Under the pieces are notes generated by a model that was not told where the DNA came from, ran no database searches, and saw only the letters and a list, made by a program, of their open reading frames with translations. Shown piece by piece: positions 35,276-46,511 of a stretch of 64,000 nt of DNA. The translations under genes were made by a program, and so were the position numbers. Position 1 is the stretch's first letter; every line of letters starts with the position of its first letter. The stretch is from Enterococcus sp. MMGLQ5-1 (GTDB lineage Bacteria; Bacillota; Bacilli; Lactobacillales; Streptococcaceae), in NCBI RefSeq assembly GCF_013155265.1, contig NZ_JABJXU010000005.1:62001-126000 (forward strand), in the 5' to 3' direction.

Positions 35276-35656
35276 TTAAACAAATTCAATGATTGCCATT
35301 GGTGCAGCATCACCACGACGTGGTTCAGTCTTTAAGATACGAGTGTATCCACCATTACGCTCTTTAAAGCGCTCAGCCAAATCACCAAATAGTTTTTGCA
35401 AAGCATACTCAATTTGAATATCTTCATCAACTTCTTTAATTGAAGCAACCTCATGGCGTACATATGCAGCAGCTTGACGGCGTGCATGTAAATCACCACG
35501 TTTTCCTAAAGTGATCATTTTTTCAACAGATTTGCGGATTTCTTTCGCACGCGCTTCTGTTGTCACGATAGTTTCGTTGATAATTAAGTCAGTCGTTAAA
35601 TCGCGTAGCATTGCTTTACGTTGTGAACTTGTACGTCCTAATTTACGATAAGACAC
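35276..35656 (-). CDS. rplQ: 50S ribosomal protein L17
   Basis: 126 aa, full length, last gene of the alpha operon. [20 protein letters not shown] is the invariant L17 start and [20 protein letters not shown] its C-terminal signature. L17 lines the peptide exit region of the 50S subunit. It lies 18 bp after rpoA with AGGAGG upstream. Confidence 0.99.
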   Translation of the reverse strand: MSYRKLGRTSSQRKAMLRDLTTDLIINETIVTTEARAKEIRKSVEKMITLGKRGDLHARRQAAAYVRHEVASIKEVDEDIQIEYALQKLFGDLAERFKERNGGYTRILKTEPRRGDAAPMAIIEFV

Positions 35657-35674
35657 TTATTCTTCCTCCTTGAA

Positions 35675-36613
35675 CTAATCTTCTGGACGGAGTCCTAAAC
35701 CTAAATCATGCAGTTTAGCTTTCACTTCTTCAAGTGATTTACGTCCTAAGTTACGTACCTTAATCATTTCTGGTTCAGATTTAATAGTTAATTCTTGAAC
35801 CGTATTGATACCTGCACGTTTTAAACAGTTATATGAACGAACGGATAAATCCATTTCTTCAATTGTCATTTCTAACACTTTTTCTTTTTGTGTTTCTTCC
35901 TTCTCAACCATGACCTCAGCCTTTTGACCAATATCAGTTAAGTTCACAAAAATACCCAAGTGTTCCGTTAAAATTTTAGCAGATAGACTTAATGCATCCT
36001 GTGGAATAATTGAACCATTAGTCCAAATTTCCATAGTCAATTTATCATAATTGTCCAATCTACCAACACGAGTTTGCTCAACTTGATAATTTACACGGCT
36101 TACTGGTGTATAATTTGAATCCACAGCAAGAAAGCCAATAGGTGTTCCATCACTCTTATTTTCTTCTGCTTGAACATAACCACGACCTGTATTCACAGTT
36201 AAGGTTGCTCTCAACGTTTTGCCGTCTGCAATCTCAAATAAATGATGCTCTTTATTTAAAATTTCAACATCGCTATCCGTTAAAATATCGCCAGCTGTCA
36301 CAACTTGTGGTCCAGTAACGTCAATTTCGATTGTTCTTTCTTCGTCAGTAAACATTTTAACCGCAAGGCCTTTAATGTTTAGAAGAATTTGAGTAACATC
36401 TTCTCTGACACCATCAACTGTCCCAAATTCGTGTAACACACCATCAATTTGAACGTTAGTAACTGCAGCACCTGATAAAGAAGAAAGTAAAATACGACGC
36501 AATGAATTGCCTAAAGTTGTTCCATAACCTCTTTCAAGAGGCTCTACGACAAATTTGCCATAATTATTAGCTTCATCAATTTTTTCAATTCTTGGTTTTT
36601 CAAACTCAATCAT
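35675..36613 (-). CDS. rpoA: RNA polymerase alpha subunit
   Basis: 312 aa. The N-terminal dimerisation domain ([20 protein letters not shown]) and the C-terminal promoter-contact domain ([30 protein letters not shown]) are complete. It nucleates assembly of RNA polymerase. Located between rpsK and rplQ as usual. Confidence 0.99.
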   Translation of the reverse strand: MIEFEKPRIEKIDEANNYGKFVVEPLERGYGTTLGNSLRRILLSSLSGAAVTNVQIDGVLHEFGTVDGVREDVTQILLNIKGLAVKMFTDEERTIEIDVTGPQVVTAGDILTDSDVEILNKEHHLFEIADGKTLRATLTVNTGRGYVQAEENKSDGTPIGFLAVDSNYTPVSRVNYQVEQTRVGRLDNYDKLTMEIWTNGSIIPQDALSLSAKILTEHLGIFVNLTDIGQKAEVMVEKEETQKEKVLEMTIEEMDLSVRSYNCLKRAGINTVQELTIKSEPEMIKVRNLGRKSLEEVKAKLHDLGLGLRPED

Positions 36614-36666
36614 TTATTCGTTACTCCTTTCAAAACGAGAAGTGCCAGCCATTCTACAATAAGCTA

Positions 36667-37053
36667 CTATACACGACGACGTTTTGGAGGACGACAACCA
36701 TTATGTGGGACTGGAGTGACGTCACGAATTGCTGTTACGTCAAGACCTGTTGCTTGCAAGGCACGAATAGCTGCTTCACGACCTGAACCTGGTCCTTTAA
36801 CCGTAACATCAACTGATTTCAAGCCATGTTCCATCGCTGATTTCGCTGCTGTTTCAGAAGCCATTTGAGCTGCAAATGGTGTTGATTTTTTAGAACCCTT
36901 AAATCCTAAAGCACCTGCTGAAGACCATGCTAAAGCATTACCATGTACATCTGTAATCATCACGATTGTATTGTTGAATGTTGAATGAATGTGCGCAACA
37001 CCTGATTCAATATTCTTTTTCACACGACGTTTACGAGTTGGTTTTTTTGCCAC
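36667..37053 (-). CDS. rpsK: 30S ribosomal protein S11
   Basis: 128 aa. [20 protein letters not shown] and the C-terminal [16 protein letters not shown] are diagnostic. It forms part of the platform of the 30S subunit near the mRNA exit. 53 bp precede rpoA. Confidence 0.99.
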   Translation of the reverse strand: MAKKPTRKRRVKKNIESGVAHIHSTFNNTIVMITDVHGNALAWSSAGALGFKGSKKSTPFAAQMASETAAKSAMEHGLKSVDVTVKGPGSGREAAIRALQATGLDVTAIRDVTPVPHNGCRPPKRRRV

Positions 37054-37078
37054 GTTTCACTACCTCCTTACTAATTAA

Positions 37079-37444
37079 TTATTTTTTCTTACCTGCAACT
37101 GTCTTAGAAGGACCTTTGCGAGTACGTGCATTATTTTTTGTATTTTGTCCGCGAGTTGGTAAACCACGACGATGACGCATACCTCGATATGAACCAATTT
37201 CCATTAAACGCTTAATGTTTAAGTTCACTTCACGACGTAAATCGCCTTCAACTTTAAGTTTGTCTACTTCACGACGGATTGCATCTTCTTGATCATTTGT
37301 TAAATCTTTAACACGGATATCTTCTGCAACTCCAGCTTCAGCTAGAATTTTTTGAGCAGTCGTTTTTCCGATTCCATAAACATAAGTAAGTGAAATTACG
37401 ATATGTTTATCACGAGGAATATCGACACCTGCAATACGAGCCAT
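37079..37444 (-). CDS. rpsM: 30S ribosomal protein S13
   Basis: 121 aa. [32 protein letters not shown] and [20 protein letters not shown] are diagnostic. It sits in the 30S head and contacts 50S and P-site tRNA. Follows rpmJ closely. Confidence 0.99.
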   Translation of the reverse strand: MARIAGVDIPRDKHIVISLTYVYGIGKTTAQKILAEAGVAEDIRVKDLTNDQEDAIRREVDKLKVEGDLRREVNLNIKRLMEIGSYRGMRHRRGLPTRGQNTKNNARTRKGPSKTVAGKKK

Positions 37445-37463
37445 TTATTTGTTCACCTCCATT

Positions 37464-37580
37464 TTATCCTTGACGTTGTTTATGTTTAGGGTTTGCTGGG
37501 CAAATCACCATAACACGACCATTACGACGAATCACTTTACAATGTTCGCACATTGGTTTTACTGATGGTCTTACTTTCAT
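37464..37580 (-). CDS. rpmJ: 50S ribosomal protein L36
   Basis: 38 aa, a short gene between infA and rpsM. It begins [20 protein letters not shown] and ends in the KHKQRQG tail. The zinc ligands C11, C14, C27 and H33 are kept, so this is the zinc-binding form. GAGGT precedes the start at 37580. Confidence 0.97.
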   Translation of the reverse strand: MKVRPSVKPMCEHCKVIRRNGRVMVICPANPKHKQRQG

Positions 37581-37615
37581 TTTTATAATACCTCCACGTT
37601 AATTTGAAAGTACAA

Positions 37616-37834
37616 TTATTTAAAGCGGTATGTAATCCGACCACGAGTCAAATCATACGGTGACATTTCAACTGTCACGCGATCTCCTGTTAAAATACGA
37701 ATATAATTTTTACGAATTTTACCTGAGATTGTAGCTAAGATTTGATGACCGTTTTCAAGTTCCACTGTAAACATTGCATTCGGCATTGTATCAACGACTT
37801 TGCCTTCGATTTCAATCATATCTTCTTTTGCCAT
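37616..37834 (-). CDS. infA: Translation initiation factor IF-1
   Basis: 72 aa S1/OB-fold protein ([40 protein letters not shown]). It binds the 30S A site during initiation. First gene after an internal promoter, with GGAGG before its ATG. Confidence 0.99.
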   Translation of the reverse strand: MAKEDMIEIEGKVVDTMPNAMFTVELENGHQILATISGKIRKNYIRILTGDRVTVEMSPYDLTRGRITYRFK

Positions 37835-37908
37835 GCGAAGTGTAACCTCCTAAAATCTACAATACGCAGTATGTTTCAAGCCTACCATTCTCAAAGTCGA
37901 ACTAGATT

Positions 37909-37937
37909 ATTATAGCACTAAAGCCCTTATTTTACAA
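37909..37937 (-). promoter_or_regulatory. Internal promoter before infA
   Basis: On the minus strand TTGTAA (37932-37937), 17 bp and TATAAT (37909-37914), in the spacer after adk. It would drive infA-rpmJ-rpsM-rpsK-rpoA-rplQ in addition to readthrough from the upstream genes. Confidence 0.75.
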
Positions 37938-37942
37938 GAAAA

Positions 37943-38590
37943 TTAGTTACCTAGCGCAGCTTGTACTTCTTTGAAAACTTGGTCTATTGCTTGGTTACCA
38001 TTAATATCATAGACAAGATTTTGCTTACGATAATATTCTAAAATTGGTGCACTTTGTTTAATATTAATTTCCAACCGATTTTTAACTGTTTCAGGCTTAT
38101 CATCCTCTCTTTGGAAGAAGTTATGCCCACCACAACGATCACAAGTCCCTTCAACCTTTGGCGGATTGAAAACTTTATGATAAGTGGCACCACAGTCTTT
38201 ACAAATAAAACGGCCAGATAAACGTTCAACTAAAATCTCTGGATTAACATCGATATTAATTACATAATCAACTGTTTTATTTATTGATTCTAAGATTTCC
38301 GTCAGGCTATATGCTTGATCAATCGTTCTTGGAAAACCGTCTAAAAGGAATCCATTCGCTACATCACTTGCGCCTAAACGCTCCTTAACAATTCCGTTGG
38401 TTACTTCATCTGGAACTAATTCGCCTTTGTCAATAAAGCTTTTAGCCAATTGCCCCATTTCAGTACCTTGAGCCATTGCTTCTCGGAACATATCACCGGT
38501 TGAAATATGCGGTATTTGATATGTATCAATTATTTTTTCTGCTTGAGTACCCTTCCCTGCACCGGGAAGCCCCATAATCAAAATGTTCAT
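37943..38590 (-). CDS. adk: Adenylate kinase
   Basis: 215 aa. Interconverts AMP, ADP and ATP. P-loop [16 protein letters not shown]-binding DGFPRT and a lid domain with four zinc cysteines (C130, C133, C150, C153), the form usual in Gram-positives. It follows secY after a 108-bp gap, the standard order. Confidence 0.98.
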   Translation of the reverse strand: MNILIMGLPGAGKGTQAEKIIDTYQIPHISTGDMFREAMAQGTEMGQLAKSFIDKGELVPDEVTNGIVKERLGASDVANGFLLDGFPRTIDQAYSLTEILESINKTVDYVINIDVNPEILVERLSGRFICKDCGATYHKVFNPPKVEGTCDRCGGHNFFQREDDKPETVKNRLEINIKQSAPILEYYRKQNLVYDINGNQAIDQVFKEVQAALGN

Positions 38591-38698
38591 TTTTGATTGC
38601 TCCTTATTTATTTCTCACTTGATTCAGCTATTTACAATTAAGCGAATAGACAGCTTAAATGGACTAATCGAAAAATTGTCTTAGTCCATCCAAACCAC

Positions 38699-40003
38699 TT
38701 ATTCCGAAATATCCATAAAACCGACATATTTTTTCTTCAGCATTAATCCCTCTAATTGTTTAGCTGCCTCAAGTGCAACTGAAATGACAATTAAAAGTGA
38801 AGTACCACCCAAACCAATTGATTTAGGCAAGCTCCAAATTGCTGCTGCAATAATCGGTAATAGTGCAACTAATCCGAGGAAAATTGAGCCTACCGTTGAT
38901 AGACGCATCAAGAGATGTGATACGTACTCTTCGGTTCCCTTACCAGGACGAACTCTTGGAATATAGCTGCCTTGCTTTTGCAAGTTTTCAGCCATTTTTT
39001 CTGGATTAACTTGAACGAAAGCATAGAAAAAGGTAAAGGCAATAATCAATACTGCATAGAAAATACCACCAACAATTGTATTGTAGTTAAATATTTCAGA
39101 CATTACTTTAAACCATGTTTCATTACCGCGCGATTCTTGGAAAAATTGTAAAATTGCTTGTGGTGTCGAAATAATTGAGCTTGCAAAGATAACAGGGATT
39201 ACACCAGCTGCATTTACTTTTAATGGTAAATATGAGCTTGTTGGCGCACCTGATACACGTTTTGTATATTGAATTGGAATTTTTCTTTCTGCCTGCTGCA
39301 CAAAAGTTGTTAAAGTCACGATGATAATAACCGCAATAATTAACACAATAATAAAAACGATTGAAATTGGAATTCTGCTTGAATCCACATTAATAAAGTG
39401 ATCTTCAAAGATTTCCTTAATCGCTGAAGGCAAACCAGAAATAATCCCTGCAAAAATGATCATCGAAACACCATTACCAAAACCTTTTTCAGTAATTTGC
39501 TCACCCATCCAGGTTACAATCATACTTCCTGCTGTAAGGATAACCCCAATAGAGATGTATGACCAAACACTTGGATTTTGCACTAATCCCAAGCTAACAT
39601 ACTGATTAAAACCAGCAGTAATCCCAATTGATTGTACTAAGCCAAGAACTAATGTCAAATAGCGAGTGACCTGATTTAACTTCCGACGACCAACTTCACC
39701 TTGTTTACTCCACTCCACAAACTTAGGCACAATATCCATTTGAAGTAATTGAACAACAATTGACGCAGTAATGTAAGGTGAAACACCCATCGCAAAAACA
39801 GAAAAGTTTTGCATTGCACTACCAGAAACAATATTGAACATACTCATGAATGGTAAATCAGCCACCTGCTCTAATGATTTTGCATTCACGCCAGGTACGG
39901 TAATATGCGCACCTAAACGAAATACAAAAAGAATAAAGAATGTGAAATAGATCTTATTACGAATTTCTTTAACTTTAAACGCATTTTTCAATAGTTTAAA
40001 CAT
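38699..40003 (-). CDS. secY: Protein translocase subunit SecY
   Basis: 434 aa, ten membrane helices, channel of the Sec translocon. The first-helix region (IRNKIYFTFFILFVFRLGAH), GVSPYITASI and the C-terminal VGFMDISE agree with the family. Its start overlaps the rplO stop by one base. Confidence 0.98.
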   Translation of the reverse strand: MFKLLKNAFKVKEIRNKIYFTFFILFVFRLGAHITVPGVNAKSLEQVADLPFMSMFNIVSGSAMQNFSVFAMGVSPYITASIVVQLLQMDIVPKFVEWSKQGEVGRRKLNQVTRYLTLVLGLVQSIGITAGFNQYVSLGLVQNPSVWSYISIGVILTAGSMIVTWMGEQITEKGFGNGVSMIIFAGIISGLPSAIKEIFEDHFINVDSSRIPISIVFIIVLIIAVIIIVTLTTFVQQAERKIPIQYTKRVSGAPTSSYLPLKVNAAGVIPVIFASSIISTPQAILQFFQESRGNETWFKVMSEIFNYNTIVGGIFYAVLIIAFTFFYAFVQVNPEKMAENLQKQGSYIPRVRPGKGTEEYVSHLLMRLSTVGSIFLGLVALLPIIAAAIWSLPKSIGLGGTSLLIVISVALEAAKQLEGLMLKKKYVGFMDISE

Positions 40004-40443
40004 TAAAGCACCTCGATTGAACCACCTTTAGAAGTAATTGCTTCTTCAGCAGTTTTTGAGAATTTTGAAGCCTTAACAGTTAATTTTTTAGTTAACTCTC
40101 CATTGCCTAAAATCTTAATTCCAGATTTAACATCCTTCACGATTTTAGCCTCTACCAAAGCTTCTGGTGTTACTTCCGCACCATCTTCAAAACGATTTAA
40201 TGCATCTAAATTAACTAATGCATAATCCTTTGAATTAATATTTTTAAAGCCACGTTTTGGCATACGACGGAATAAAGGTGTTTGACCCCCTTCAAATCCT
40301 AAACGAACACCACCACCTGAACGAGATTTTTGACCCTTTTGTCCACGTCCTGATGTTTTACCATTACCTGAAGAAGTTCCACGTCCAACACGGTTACGGA
40401 CTTTACGGCTACCTTCAGATGGTTTTAATTCATGCAGTTTCAT
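40003..40443 (-). CDS. rplO: 50S ribosomal protein L15
   Basis: 146 aa. [20 protein letters not shown], the glycine-rich [20 protein letters not shown] and [12 protein letters not shown] are typical. Late-assembly protein of the 50S subunit. Confidence 0.99.
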   Translation of the reverse strand: MKLHELKPSEGSRKVRNRVGRGTSSGNGKTSGRGQKGQKSRSGGGVRLGFEGGQTPLFRRMPKRGFKNINSKDYALVNLDALNRFEDGAEVTPEALVEAKIVKDVKSGIKILGNGELTKKLTVKASKFSKTAEEAITSKGGSIEVL

Positions 40444-40478
40444 AAAACTTGAGCACCTCCTTAGACTAAGTATAATAA

Positions 40479-40658
40479 TTAAACTTCTTCAACGTCAACT
40501 AAATGTGAAATTGTGTTAATCATTCCACGAATTGCTGCGTTATCAGGTTTTACAACTGTTGATTGTAATTTTGTAAGTCCTAACGCTTTAGCAGTGTCAC
40601 GTTGATTTTGTTTACGTCCAATTACAGAGCGCTTTAAAGTAATTTTTAATTCAGCCAT
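40479..40658 (-). CDS. rpmD: 50S ribosomal protein L30
   Basis: 59 aa, short gene between rplO and rpsE. It starts [20 protein letters not shown] and continues [14 protein letters not shown], the usual L30 sequence. Start at 40658 with AGGAGG upstream; the stop at 40479 lies 35 bp before rplO. Confidence 0.97.
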   Translation of the reverse strand: MAELKITLKRSVIGRKQNQRDTAKALGLTKLQSTVVKPDNAAIRGMINTISHLVDVEEV

Positions 40659-40669
40659 TGTAATCCTCC

Positions 40670-41167
40670 TTAACCAACTAAATCTTCTACAGATTTTCCA
40701 CGTAACTCAGCAACTTCGTTAGCACGTTTTAATTGTTTTAATCCCTCAACTGTTGCGCGAACAACGTTGATTGGTGTATTTGAACCTAATGATTTACTTG
40801 TTACATCAGCAACACCAGCAAGTTCAAGTACGGCACGAACTGGTCCACCAGCAGCAACACCAGAACCCTCTACAGCAGGCTTCATCAAGATACGTCCACC
40901 TGAAAATTGACCAATAACTTCATGAGGAAGTGTTGTGCCAACCATAGGAACTTCAATTAAGTTTTTCTTAGCATCTTCAATTGCTTTGCGGATAGCTTCT
41001 GGAACTTCTTGCGCTTTACCTGTACCAAAGCCAACGTGACCATTCTTGTCACCAACTACAACTAATGCGGCAAAACGTAAACGACGTCCACCCTTAACAA
41101 CTTTGGTTACACGGTTGATTGAAACAACGCGTTCTTCTAATGATTTATCATCAATATTGAATACCAT
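40670..41167 (-). CDS. rpsE: 30S ribosomal protein S5
   Basis: 165 aa. [40 protein letters not shown] and the C-terminal [12 protein letters not shown] fit S5, which shapes decoding accuracy and the mRNA entry channel. Confidence 0.99.
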   Translation of the reverse strand: MVFNIDDKSLEERVVSINRVTKVVKGGRRLRFAALVVVGDKNGHVGFGTGKAQEVPEAIRKAIEDAKKNLIEVPMVGTTLPHEVIGQFSGGRILMKPAVEGSGVAAGGPVRAVLELAGVADVTSKSLGSNTPINVVRATVEGLKQLKRANEVAELRGKSVEDLVG

Positions 41168-41188
41168 GTGTGGTTTTCCTCCTTCTAA

Positions 41189-41554
41189 TTAAAATTCTAA
41201 TCCATTTTCGCGTGCAGCTTCTGCTAAAGCAGCTACACGTCCATGATAAAGGTAACCACCACGGTCGAAGACTACTACTTTTACGTCTTTTGCTTTTGCA
41301 CGTTCTGCTACTAATTTACCAACAGATTGAGCTTTTTCTGTTTTATTTCCACCTGAAATTTCTTTATCTAAGGTAGAGGCACTTGCTAGCGTCACACCCG
41401 CTACGTCATCAATAATTTGAGCGTAGATGTGTTGATTAGAACGGAAAACGTTCAAGCGTGGGCGCTGAGCTGTACCAGAGATACGGTTACGAACACGGTT
41501 ATGACGTTTCTTACGTGTTTTATTTTTATCTGGTTTTGTAATCACAATTTTCAC
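41189..41554 (-). CDS. rplR: 50S ribosomal protein L18
   Basis: 121 aa. [34 protein letters not shown] and [20 protein letters not shown] identify L18, the 5S rRNA-binding protein. It is separated from rplF by an unusually long 130-bp spacer with an ATTAATAATTAA-type tract. Confidence 0.99.
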   Translation of the reverse strand: MKIVITKPDKNKTRKKRHNRVRNRISGTAQRPRLNVFRSNQHIYAQIIDDVAGVTLASASTLDKEISGGNKTEKAQSVGKLVAERAKAKDVKVVVFDRGGYLYHGRVAALAEAARENGLEF

Positions 41555-41684
41555 CTCTTATAATTTTTCACAATAAATTGTCAATGACACTTTCATTGTT
41601 CTACTCGGAATTTTTGAAAAGTATTCCAGAAACTTTCCCAGCAATAGTTCACAATTAATAATTAACAATTGATTATTAATGAAA

Positions 41685-42230
41685 CTATTTACCAGTTTTA
41701 CCTTCTTTACGACGTACAAATTCACCAACATAGCGAATCCCTTTACCTTTATAAGGCTCTGGCGGACGTAGTGAACGAATGTATGCTGCAACTTCACCAA
41801 CAACTTCTTTGTTGGCACCCTTTACAGAAATTTGAGTAGCAGCAGGCACTTCGAATTCAATGCCTTCTGGTGCTTCAACTTCATCTGGATGAGATTTACC
41901 TAAGCTCAATACAATCTTTTTACCTTGTAGTTGTGCACGGTACCCAACCCCGATCATTTCAAGGTCTTTTTTAAAGCCTTCAGAAACACCAACTACCATA
42001 TTATGGAAATTAGCACGAGTTGTTCCGTGGATTGTTTTCATTTCTTTACTATCATTAGGGCGAGTAAATGTTACTTCAGACCCTTCAACTTTAATTTCAA
42101 TATTATTGTTAAAAGTACGTGTTAATTCGCCTTTAGGTCCCTTAACCGTTACTGTATTGTCTTTACGATCAACAGTTACACCTGCTGGCAAAACAACAAC
42201 TTTATTACCAATACGACTCACTTTTGGCAC
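41685..42230 (-). CDS. rplF: 50S ribosomal protein L6
   Basis: 181 aa. MSRIGNK-type start, [12 protein letters not shown], and the C-terminal [20 protein letters not shown] are diagnostic. Located near the factor-binding site of the 50S subunit. Confidence 0.99.
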   Translation of the reverse strand: MPKVSRIGNKVVVLPAGVTVDRKDNTVTVKGPKGELTRTFNNNIEIKVEGSEVTFTRPNDSKEMKTIHGTTRANFHNMVVGVSEGFKKDLEMIGVGYRAQLQGKKIVLSLGKSHPDEVEAPEGIEFEVPAATQISVKGANKEVVGEVAAYIRSLRPPEPYKGKGIRYVGEFVRRKEGKTGK

Positions 42231-42250
42231 CTCCTTTTATTTAAAAATTC

Positions 42251-42649
42251 TTACCAAACGTAAGCAATAACTTCGCCACCGACGTTACGCTCACGTGCTT
42301 CTTTATCAGTTAATAAACCTTCAGAAGTAGAGATAATTGAAATACCTAAACCATTTAAAACTTTAGGTACATCATTCGCTTTAACATAAGCACGTAATCC
42401 TGGTTTAGAAATACGCTTTAAGTTTGTGATAACACGTTCACCATCACGTCCGTATTTTAAGAATACACGGATGATACCTTGCTTATCATCTTCGATATAC
42501 TCAACATCTTTGATGAAACCTTCTTTTTTCAAGATTTCAGCGATGTCACGCTTAATTTTAGATGCAGGCACTTCTAACACTTCGTGTTTGACTTGATTCG
42601 CATTACGAATACGTGTTAAAAAGTCTGAAATTGGATCTGTCATGACCAT
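42251..42649 (-). CDS. rpsH: 30S ribosomal protein S8
   Basis: 132 aa from the ATG at 42649 ([20 protein letters not shown]). This matches the usual S8 length; an ATG 12 codons earlier precedes the AGGAGG and is not used. [20 protein letters not shown] is the C-terminal signature. S8 binds 16S helix 21 and in many bacteria represses the spc operon. Confidence 0.98.
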   Translation of the reverse strand: MVMTDPISDFLTRIRNANQVKHEVLEVPASKIKRDIAEILKKEGFIKDVEYIEDDKQGIIRVFLKYGRDGERVITNLKRISKPGLRAYVKANDVPKVLNGLGISIISTSEGLLTDKEARERNVGGEVIAYVW

Positions 42650-42722
42650 TGAAGTAGTAACCTCCTTTAAATTTTCGTTTAACATTTGAATCCAAGCTTA
42701 CCTTAAATTCTATTATAACTGC

Positions 42723-42908
42723 TTACCAGCTTGCTTTTTTCACGCCCGGAATTTGACCTTTATAGGCTAGTTCACGGAAGCAAATACGGCAAAGTTTAAA
42801 CTTGCGGTAAACTGAATGTGGACGTCCACAACGTTCACAACGTGTGTATGCTTGAGAAGAGAACTTCGCAGGACGTTGATTTTTAGCAATCATTGATTTT
42901 TTTGCCAT
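42723..42908 (-). CDS. rpsZ: 30S ribosomal protein S14, zinc-binding type Z
   Basis: 61 aa. The zinc ligands C24, C27, C40 and C43 ([15 protein letters not shown]) are intact, so this is the short C+ form that depends on zinc. It lies between rplE and rpsH. Confidence 0.98.
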   Translation of the reverse strand: MAKKSMIAKNQRPAKFSSQAYTRCERCGRPHSVYRKFKLCRICFRELAYKGQIPGVKKASW

Positions 42909-42927
42909 TTAAGTTTTGCCTCCTATT

Positions 42928-43470
42928 TTACTTTTGGAATGGCATACCTAACCCTGCTAATAATTCACGAGATTCTTCATCTGAATTAGCAGTAGTTACG
43001 ATAACGATATCCAAACCACGAACTTTATCAACCAAATCATAATCAATTTCTGGGAAAATTAATTGCTCTTTCACACCTAAAGTGTAGTTACCACGTCCAT
43101 CAAATGCTTTTTTACTAACACCATGGAAGTCACGTACACGAGGTAATGAAACAGTTACTAATTTATCCAAGAATTCATACATACGTTCGCCACGTAATGT
43201 CACTTTAGCGCCGATTGGCATTCCTTCACGCAAACGGAAACCAGCGATTGATTTTTTAGCTTTGGTAATCAAAGGCTTTTGACCTGAGATTAAGCCCAAC
43301 TCATTGACAGCCTTTTCTAAGTTTTTAGAGTTAGATACGGCATCCCCAACACCCATGTTAAGTACAATTTTTTCTACTTTAGGCACTTGCATTACTGAAG
43401 TATAGTTAAATTTTTCTACTAAGGCTGGAGTTACTTCATTTTTAAATTTTTCTTTTAAGCGATTAGCCAA
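42928..43470 (-). CDS. rplE: 50S ribosomal protein L5
   Basis: 180 aa. [20 protein letters not shown] and [20 protein letters not shown] are typical. L5 binds 5S rRNA and touches the 30S head. Confidence 0.99.
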   Translation of the reverse strand: MANRLKEKFKNEVTPALVEKFNYTSVMQVPKVEKIVLNMGVGDAVSNSKNLEKAVNELGLISGQKPLITKAKKSIAGFRLREGMPIGAKVTLRGERMYEFLDKLVTVSLPRVRDFHGVSKKAFDGRGNYTLGVKEQLIFPEIDYDLVDKVRGLDIVIVTTANSDEESRELLAGLGMPFQK

Positions 43471-43491
43471 CTAATTTGCCTCCTTTCACAA

Positions 43492-43800
43492 TTACTTATC
43501 TAGTGTTTCCCCAGATTTTTTATTAAAACGAACTTTTTTATCGTCTTCAAATTTATAGCCAACACGACCTGCAACACCATTTGCATCTAGCACTTGAACA
43601 TTAGAAGCATTGATTGGTGCTTCCTTTTCAAGAATACCACCTTGAGGATTTGCAGCGTTTGGTTTTTGATGTTTTTTAACGATATTAACACCTTCGACAA
43701 CAACTTTGTTTTGTTTAACCAAAACTTCTAAGACAACGCCTTCTTTGTTCTTGTCTTTACCGGCGATAACTTTAACTTTATCGTTTTTCTTTACAAACAT
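43492..43800 (-). CDS. rplX: 50S ribosomal protein L24
   Basis: 102 aa. The KOW motif lies in [20 protein letters not shown], followed by [20 protein letters not shown]24 starts 50S assembly. The spacer to rplN holds a tandem ATTAATAATTA tract (43825-43856). Confidence 0.99.
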   Translation of the reverse strand: MFVKKNDKVKVIAGKDKNKEGVVLEVLVKQNKVVVEGVNIVKKHQKPNAANPQGGILEKEAPINASNVQVLDANGVAGRVGYKFEDDKKVRFNKKSGETLDK

Positions 43801-43873
43801 TAATTTACTGACCTCCCTTAGAACAATTAATAATTAATAATTAATAATTAATAATTGTCAATTGTTAATTGAC

Positions 43874-44242
43874 TTATAGTACTTCTGGTGCAAGTGAAAC
43901 GATTTTCATGAAGTTACCTTCACGCAATTCACGAGCAACAGGTCCGAAAATACGTGTCCCACGAGGGCTCTTATCATCACGGATGATAACAGCTGCATTT
44001 TCATCAAATTTAATATATGAACCATCTGTACGACGCGCGCCAGATTTTGTACGAACGATTACGGCTTTAACCACGTCACCTTTTTTAACTGCACCACCAG
44101 GGATTGCTTGCTTCACTGTAGCAACAATAATATCTCCGATATTAGCAGTCTTACGACCTGAACCACCCAAAACTTTAATTGTTAAAATTTCACGTGCACC
44201 AGAGTTGTCAGCAACTTTCAAACGACTTTCTGCTTGGATCAC
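43874..44242 (-). CDS. rplN: 50S ribosomal protein L14
   Basis: 122 aa. [20 protein letters not shown] and [20 protein letters not shown] are diagnostic. It lies at the interface with the 30S subunit. Confidence 0.99.
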   Translation of the reverse strand: MIQAESRLKVADNSGAREILTIKVLGGSGRKTANIGDIIVATVKQAIPGGAVKKGDVVKAVIVRTKSGARRTDGSYIKFDENAAVIIRDDKSPRGTRIFGPVARELREGNFMKIVSLAPEVL

Positions 44243-44290
44243 TGATGTGACCTCCTTTCAACCTATCTTCTTTTCAACTATCTTAATTAA

Positions 44291-44554
44291 TTAGATAATG
44301 ACTGCTTTTTCGACTACTTCGAGTAAACGGAAGCGTTTTGTAGCAGATAATGGACGAGTTTCCATGATGCGCACGATGTCACCAGTTTTTGCTTCATTGT
44401 TTTCATCATGTGCTTTATATTTTTTAGAATAATTTAAACGTTTACCATAGATTGGGTGATTTTTCTTAGTTTCGACAACAACTGTAATTGTTTTGTCCAT
44501 TTTATCAGAAACAACACGCCCTTGGTAAACTTTACGTTGGTTACGTTCAGTCAT
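44291..44554 (-). CDS. rpsQ: 30S ribosomal protein S17
   Basis: 87 aa OB-fold protein. [20 protein letters not shown] and [20 protein letters not shown] are typical. It binds the 16S 5' domain. Confidence 0.99.
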   Translation of the reverse strand: MTERNQRKVYQGRVVSDKMDKTITVVVETKKNHPIYGKRLNYSKKYKAHDENNEAKTGDIVRIMETRPLSATKRFRLLEVVEKAVII

Positions 44555-44580
44555 ACTAAATGAATTCTCCTTCCATTACC

Positions 44581-44778
44581 TTATTTTGCTTCACGTAAAA
44601 CAGTTTTGACACGAGCAATTGTTTTACGTACAGTTTGAATACGTGCAGTATTTTCTAATTGACCAGTAGCCAATTGGAATCGTAAGTTGAATAGTTCTTG
44701 TTTTAATTCAGCCTCTTTATTAACAAGCTCTTCAGTAGATAAACCACGAAGTTCTGTTACAGTATCTTTAGCCTTCAT
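44581..44778 (-). CDS. rpmC: 50S ribosomal protein L29
   Basis: 65 aa from the ATG at 44778 ([20 protein letters not shown]), overlapping the rplP end by 11 bp. The start seven codons earlier would lengthen it beyond the family norm. [18 protein letters not shown] is the L29 signature. Confidence 0.97.
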   Translation of the reverse strand: MKAKDTVTELRGLSTEELVNKEAELKQELFNLRFQLATGQLENTARIQTVRKTIARVKTVLREAK

Positions 44779-45199
44779 TCGATTCACCTGCTTCCTCACG
44801 TTTTACAAATTTTGTTTTAATCGGTAATTTGTGAGATGCAAGACGTAGGGCTTCACGAGCCACTTCTTCAGGAACGCCTGCAATTTCAAACATAATTTTA
44901 CCGCGTTTAACTGGTGCTACCCAACCTTCAGGTGCCCCTTTACCAGAACCCATACGAACTCCGATAGCTTTTGCTGTATATGATTTATGAGGGAAGATTT
45001 TAATCCATACTTTCCCACCACGTTTCATGTAACGAGTCATAGCAACACGAGCTGCTTCGATTTGACGGTTTGTAATCCAATGTGAATCCACTGCTTGTAA
45101 ACCGTATTCACCAAATGCAATCTCTTTACCACCTTTTGCTTCACCACGCATTTTCCCACGGAATTCGCGACGGTGTTTTACACGTTTAGGTACTAACAT
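44768..45199 (-). CDS. rplP: 50S ribosomal protein L16
   Basis: 143 aa. [20 protein letters not shown] and [20 protein letters not shown] are diagnostic. It organises the A-site and peptidyl-transferase region. Three bases separate its start from the rpsC stop. Confidence 0.99.
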   Translation of the reverse strand: MLVPKRVKHRREFRGKMRGEAKGGKEIAFGEYGLQAVDSHWITNRQIEAARVAMTRYMKRGGKVWIKIFPHKSYTAKAIGVRMGSGKGAPEGWVAPVKRGKIMFEIAGVPEEVAREALRLASHKLPIKTKFVKREEAGESNEG

Positions 45200-45202
45200 T
45201 GA

Positions 45203-45859
45203 TTATTTCCCTCCTTTCTGAGAATTTTTTTTCGTTGGCAATACTTCACCACGATAAATCCAGATTTTAACTCCTAATTTTCCGTAAGTTGTATCTGCTT
45301 CTTCCCATGCGTAATCGATATCGGCACGCAATGTATGAAGCGGAACAGTTCCTTCAGAATAGCCTTCAGCACGAGCGATATCAGCACCATTCAAACGACC
45401 AGAAACCTGCGTTTTGATCCCTTTAGCGCCTGAACGCATTGTACGTTGGATTGCTTGTTTTTGTGCACGACGGAAAGCAACACGATTTTCTAATTGACGC
45501 GCAATGCCTTCACCAACTAAGTGTGCATCTAAATCAGGTTTTTTAATTTCCACAATATTGATGTGTACTTGCTTACCTGTTAATTGATTTAAGTTTTTAC
45601 GTAATGATTCGACGTTTGAACCGCCTTTACCAATAACCATACCTGGTTTAGCTGTGTGAAGTGAAACATTAACTTTGTTTACTGCACGTTCAATTTCAAT
45701 AGTAGAAATTGAAGCATCTGCTAAATTAGTTTGGATATATTTGCGGATTTTTAAGTCTTCGTGTAAGTAGTCTGCGTATTCTTTATCTGCGTACCATTTA
45801 GCTTCCCAGTCGCGGATAATGCCGACACGCATTCCAATTGGATGTACCTTTTGACCCAC
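45203..45859 (-). CDS. rpsC: 30S ribosomal protein S3
   Basis: 218 aa. KH domain with [20 protein letters not shown]; start [20 protein letters not shown] is universal. It forms part of the mRNA entry helicase centre. Confidence 0.99.
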   Translation of the reverse strand: MGQKVHPIGMRVGIIRDWEAKWYADKEYADYLHEDLKIRKYIQTNLADASISTIEIERAVNKVNVSLHTAKPGMVIGKGGSNVESLRKNLNQLTGKQVHINIVEIKKPDLDAHLVGEGIARQLENRVAFRRAQKQAIQRTMRSGAKGIKTQVSGRLNGADIARAEGYSEGTVPLHTLRADIDYAWEEADTTYGKLGVKIWIYRGEVLPTKKNSQKGGK

Positions 45860-45871
45860 TACTATCCCTCC

Positions 45872-46216
45872 TTATTTTTCAGTAACAACAACTGTGATAT
45901 GACTTGTACGTTTATTAATTGGTGAAGCTGAACCCTTTGCACGAGGACGGAAACGTTTTAAAGTTGGTCCTTCGTTAACAAATGCTTCTGTTACAACTAA
46001 TTTTTCTTTTTCTAAGTCAAAGTTGTTTTCTGCATTGGCAATTGCTGAATTTAAAACTTTTTCAATAATTGCTGCAGATTTATTTGGTGTGAATTTTAAA
46101 ATTGAAATTGCTTCTGCAACATTTTTACCACGGATTAAGTCCATCACGATACGCGCCTTACGAGGTGAAGTACGCACTGTTTTTGCAGTTGCTTTAGCTG
46201 ATAAAATTTCTGCCAT
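45872..46216 (-). CDS. rplV: 50S ribosomal protein L22
   Basis: 114 aa. [20 protein letters not shown] and the hairpin-loop region [20 protein letters not shown] are typical. The loop lines the exit tunnel at the macrolide site. Confidence 0.99.
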   Translation of the reverse strand: MAEILSAKATAKTVRTSPRKARIVMDLIRGKNVAEAISILKFTPNKSAAIIEKVLNSAIANAENNFDLEKEKLVVTEAFVNEGPTLKRFRPRAKGSASPINKRTSHITVVVTEK

Positions 46217-46232
46217 TTACTTTTCCTCCTTT

Positions 46233-46511
46233 TTAGCGTTTTGTTTTCTTATCGTCTGCTGCATGTCCACGGTAAGTACGTGTTGGTGCAAATTCACCAA
46301 GCTTGTGTCCTACCATATCTTCTTGAATATAGACAGGCACATGTTTACGACCATCATAAACTGCGATTGTATATCCGATAAAGCTTGGGAAAATCGTTGA
46401 ACGACGTGACCAAGTTTTAATTACTTTTTTCTTTTCAAGATCCTTTTGAGCATCTACTTTTTTCATCAAATGCTCATCGACAAAAGGTCCCTTTTTAAGA
46501 CTGCGTCCCAT
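46233..46511 (-). CDS. rpsS: 30S ribosomal protein S19
   Basis: 92 aa. [19 protein letters not shown] and [20 protein letters not shown] are diagnostic. It sits in the 30S head. An unusual 279-bp spacer with a repeat separates it from rplB upstream. Confidence 0.99.
   Translation of the reverse strand: MGRSLKKGPFVDEHLMKKVDAQKDLEKKKVIKTWSRRSTIFPSFIGYTIAVYDGRKHVPVYIQEDMVGHKLGEFAPTRTYRGHAADDKKTKR

Noticed and set aside
41558-41818. 86-aa open frame overlapping rplF
   Set aside because: It lies in another frame of the essential rplF gene and has no ribosome binding site.
43801-43873. ATTAATAATTAA tandem tract as a CRISPR or iteron array
   Set aside because: The repeats are short, AT-only and without spacers. 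Similar tracts occur at 26300-26345 and 41640-41685 and look like simple-sequence expansion.
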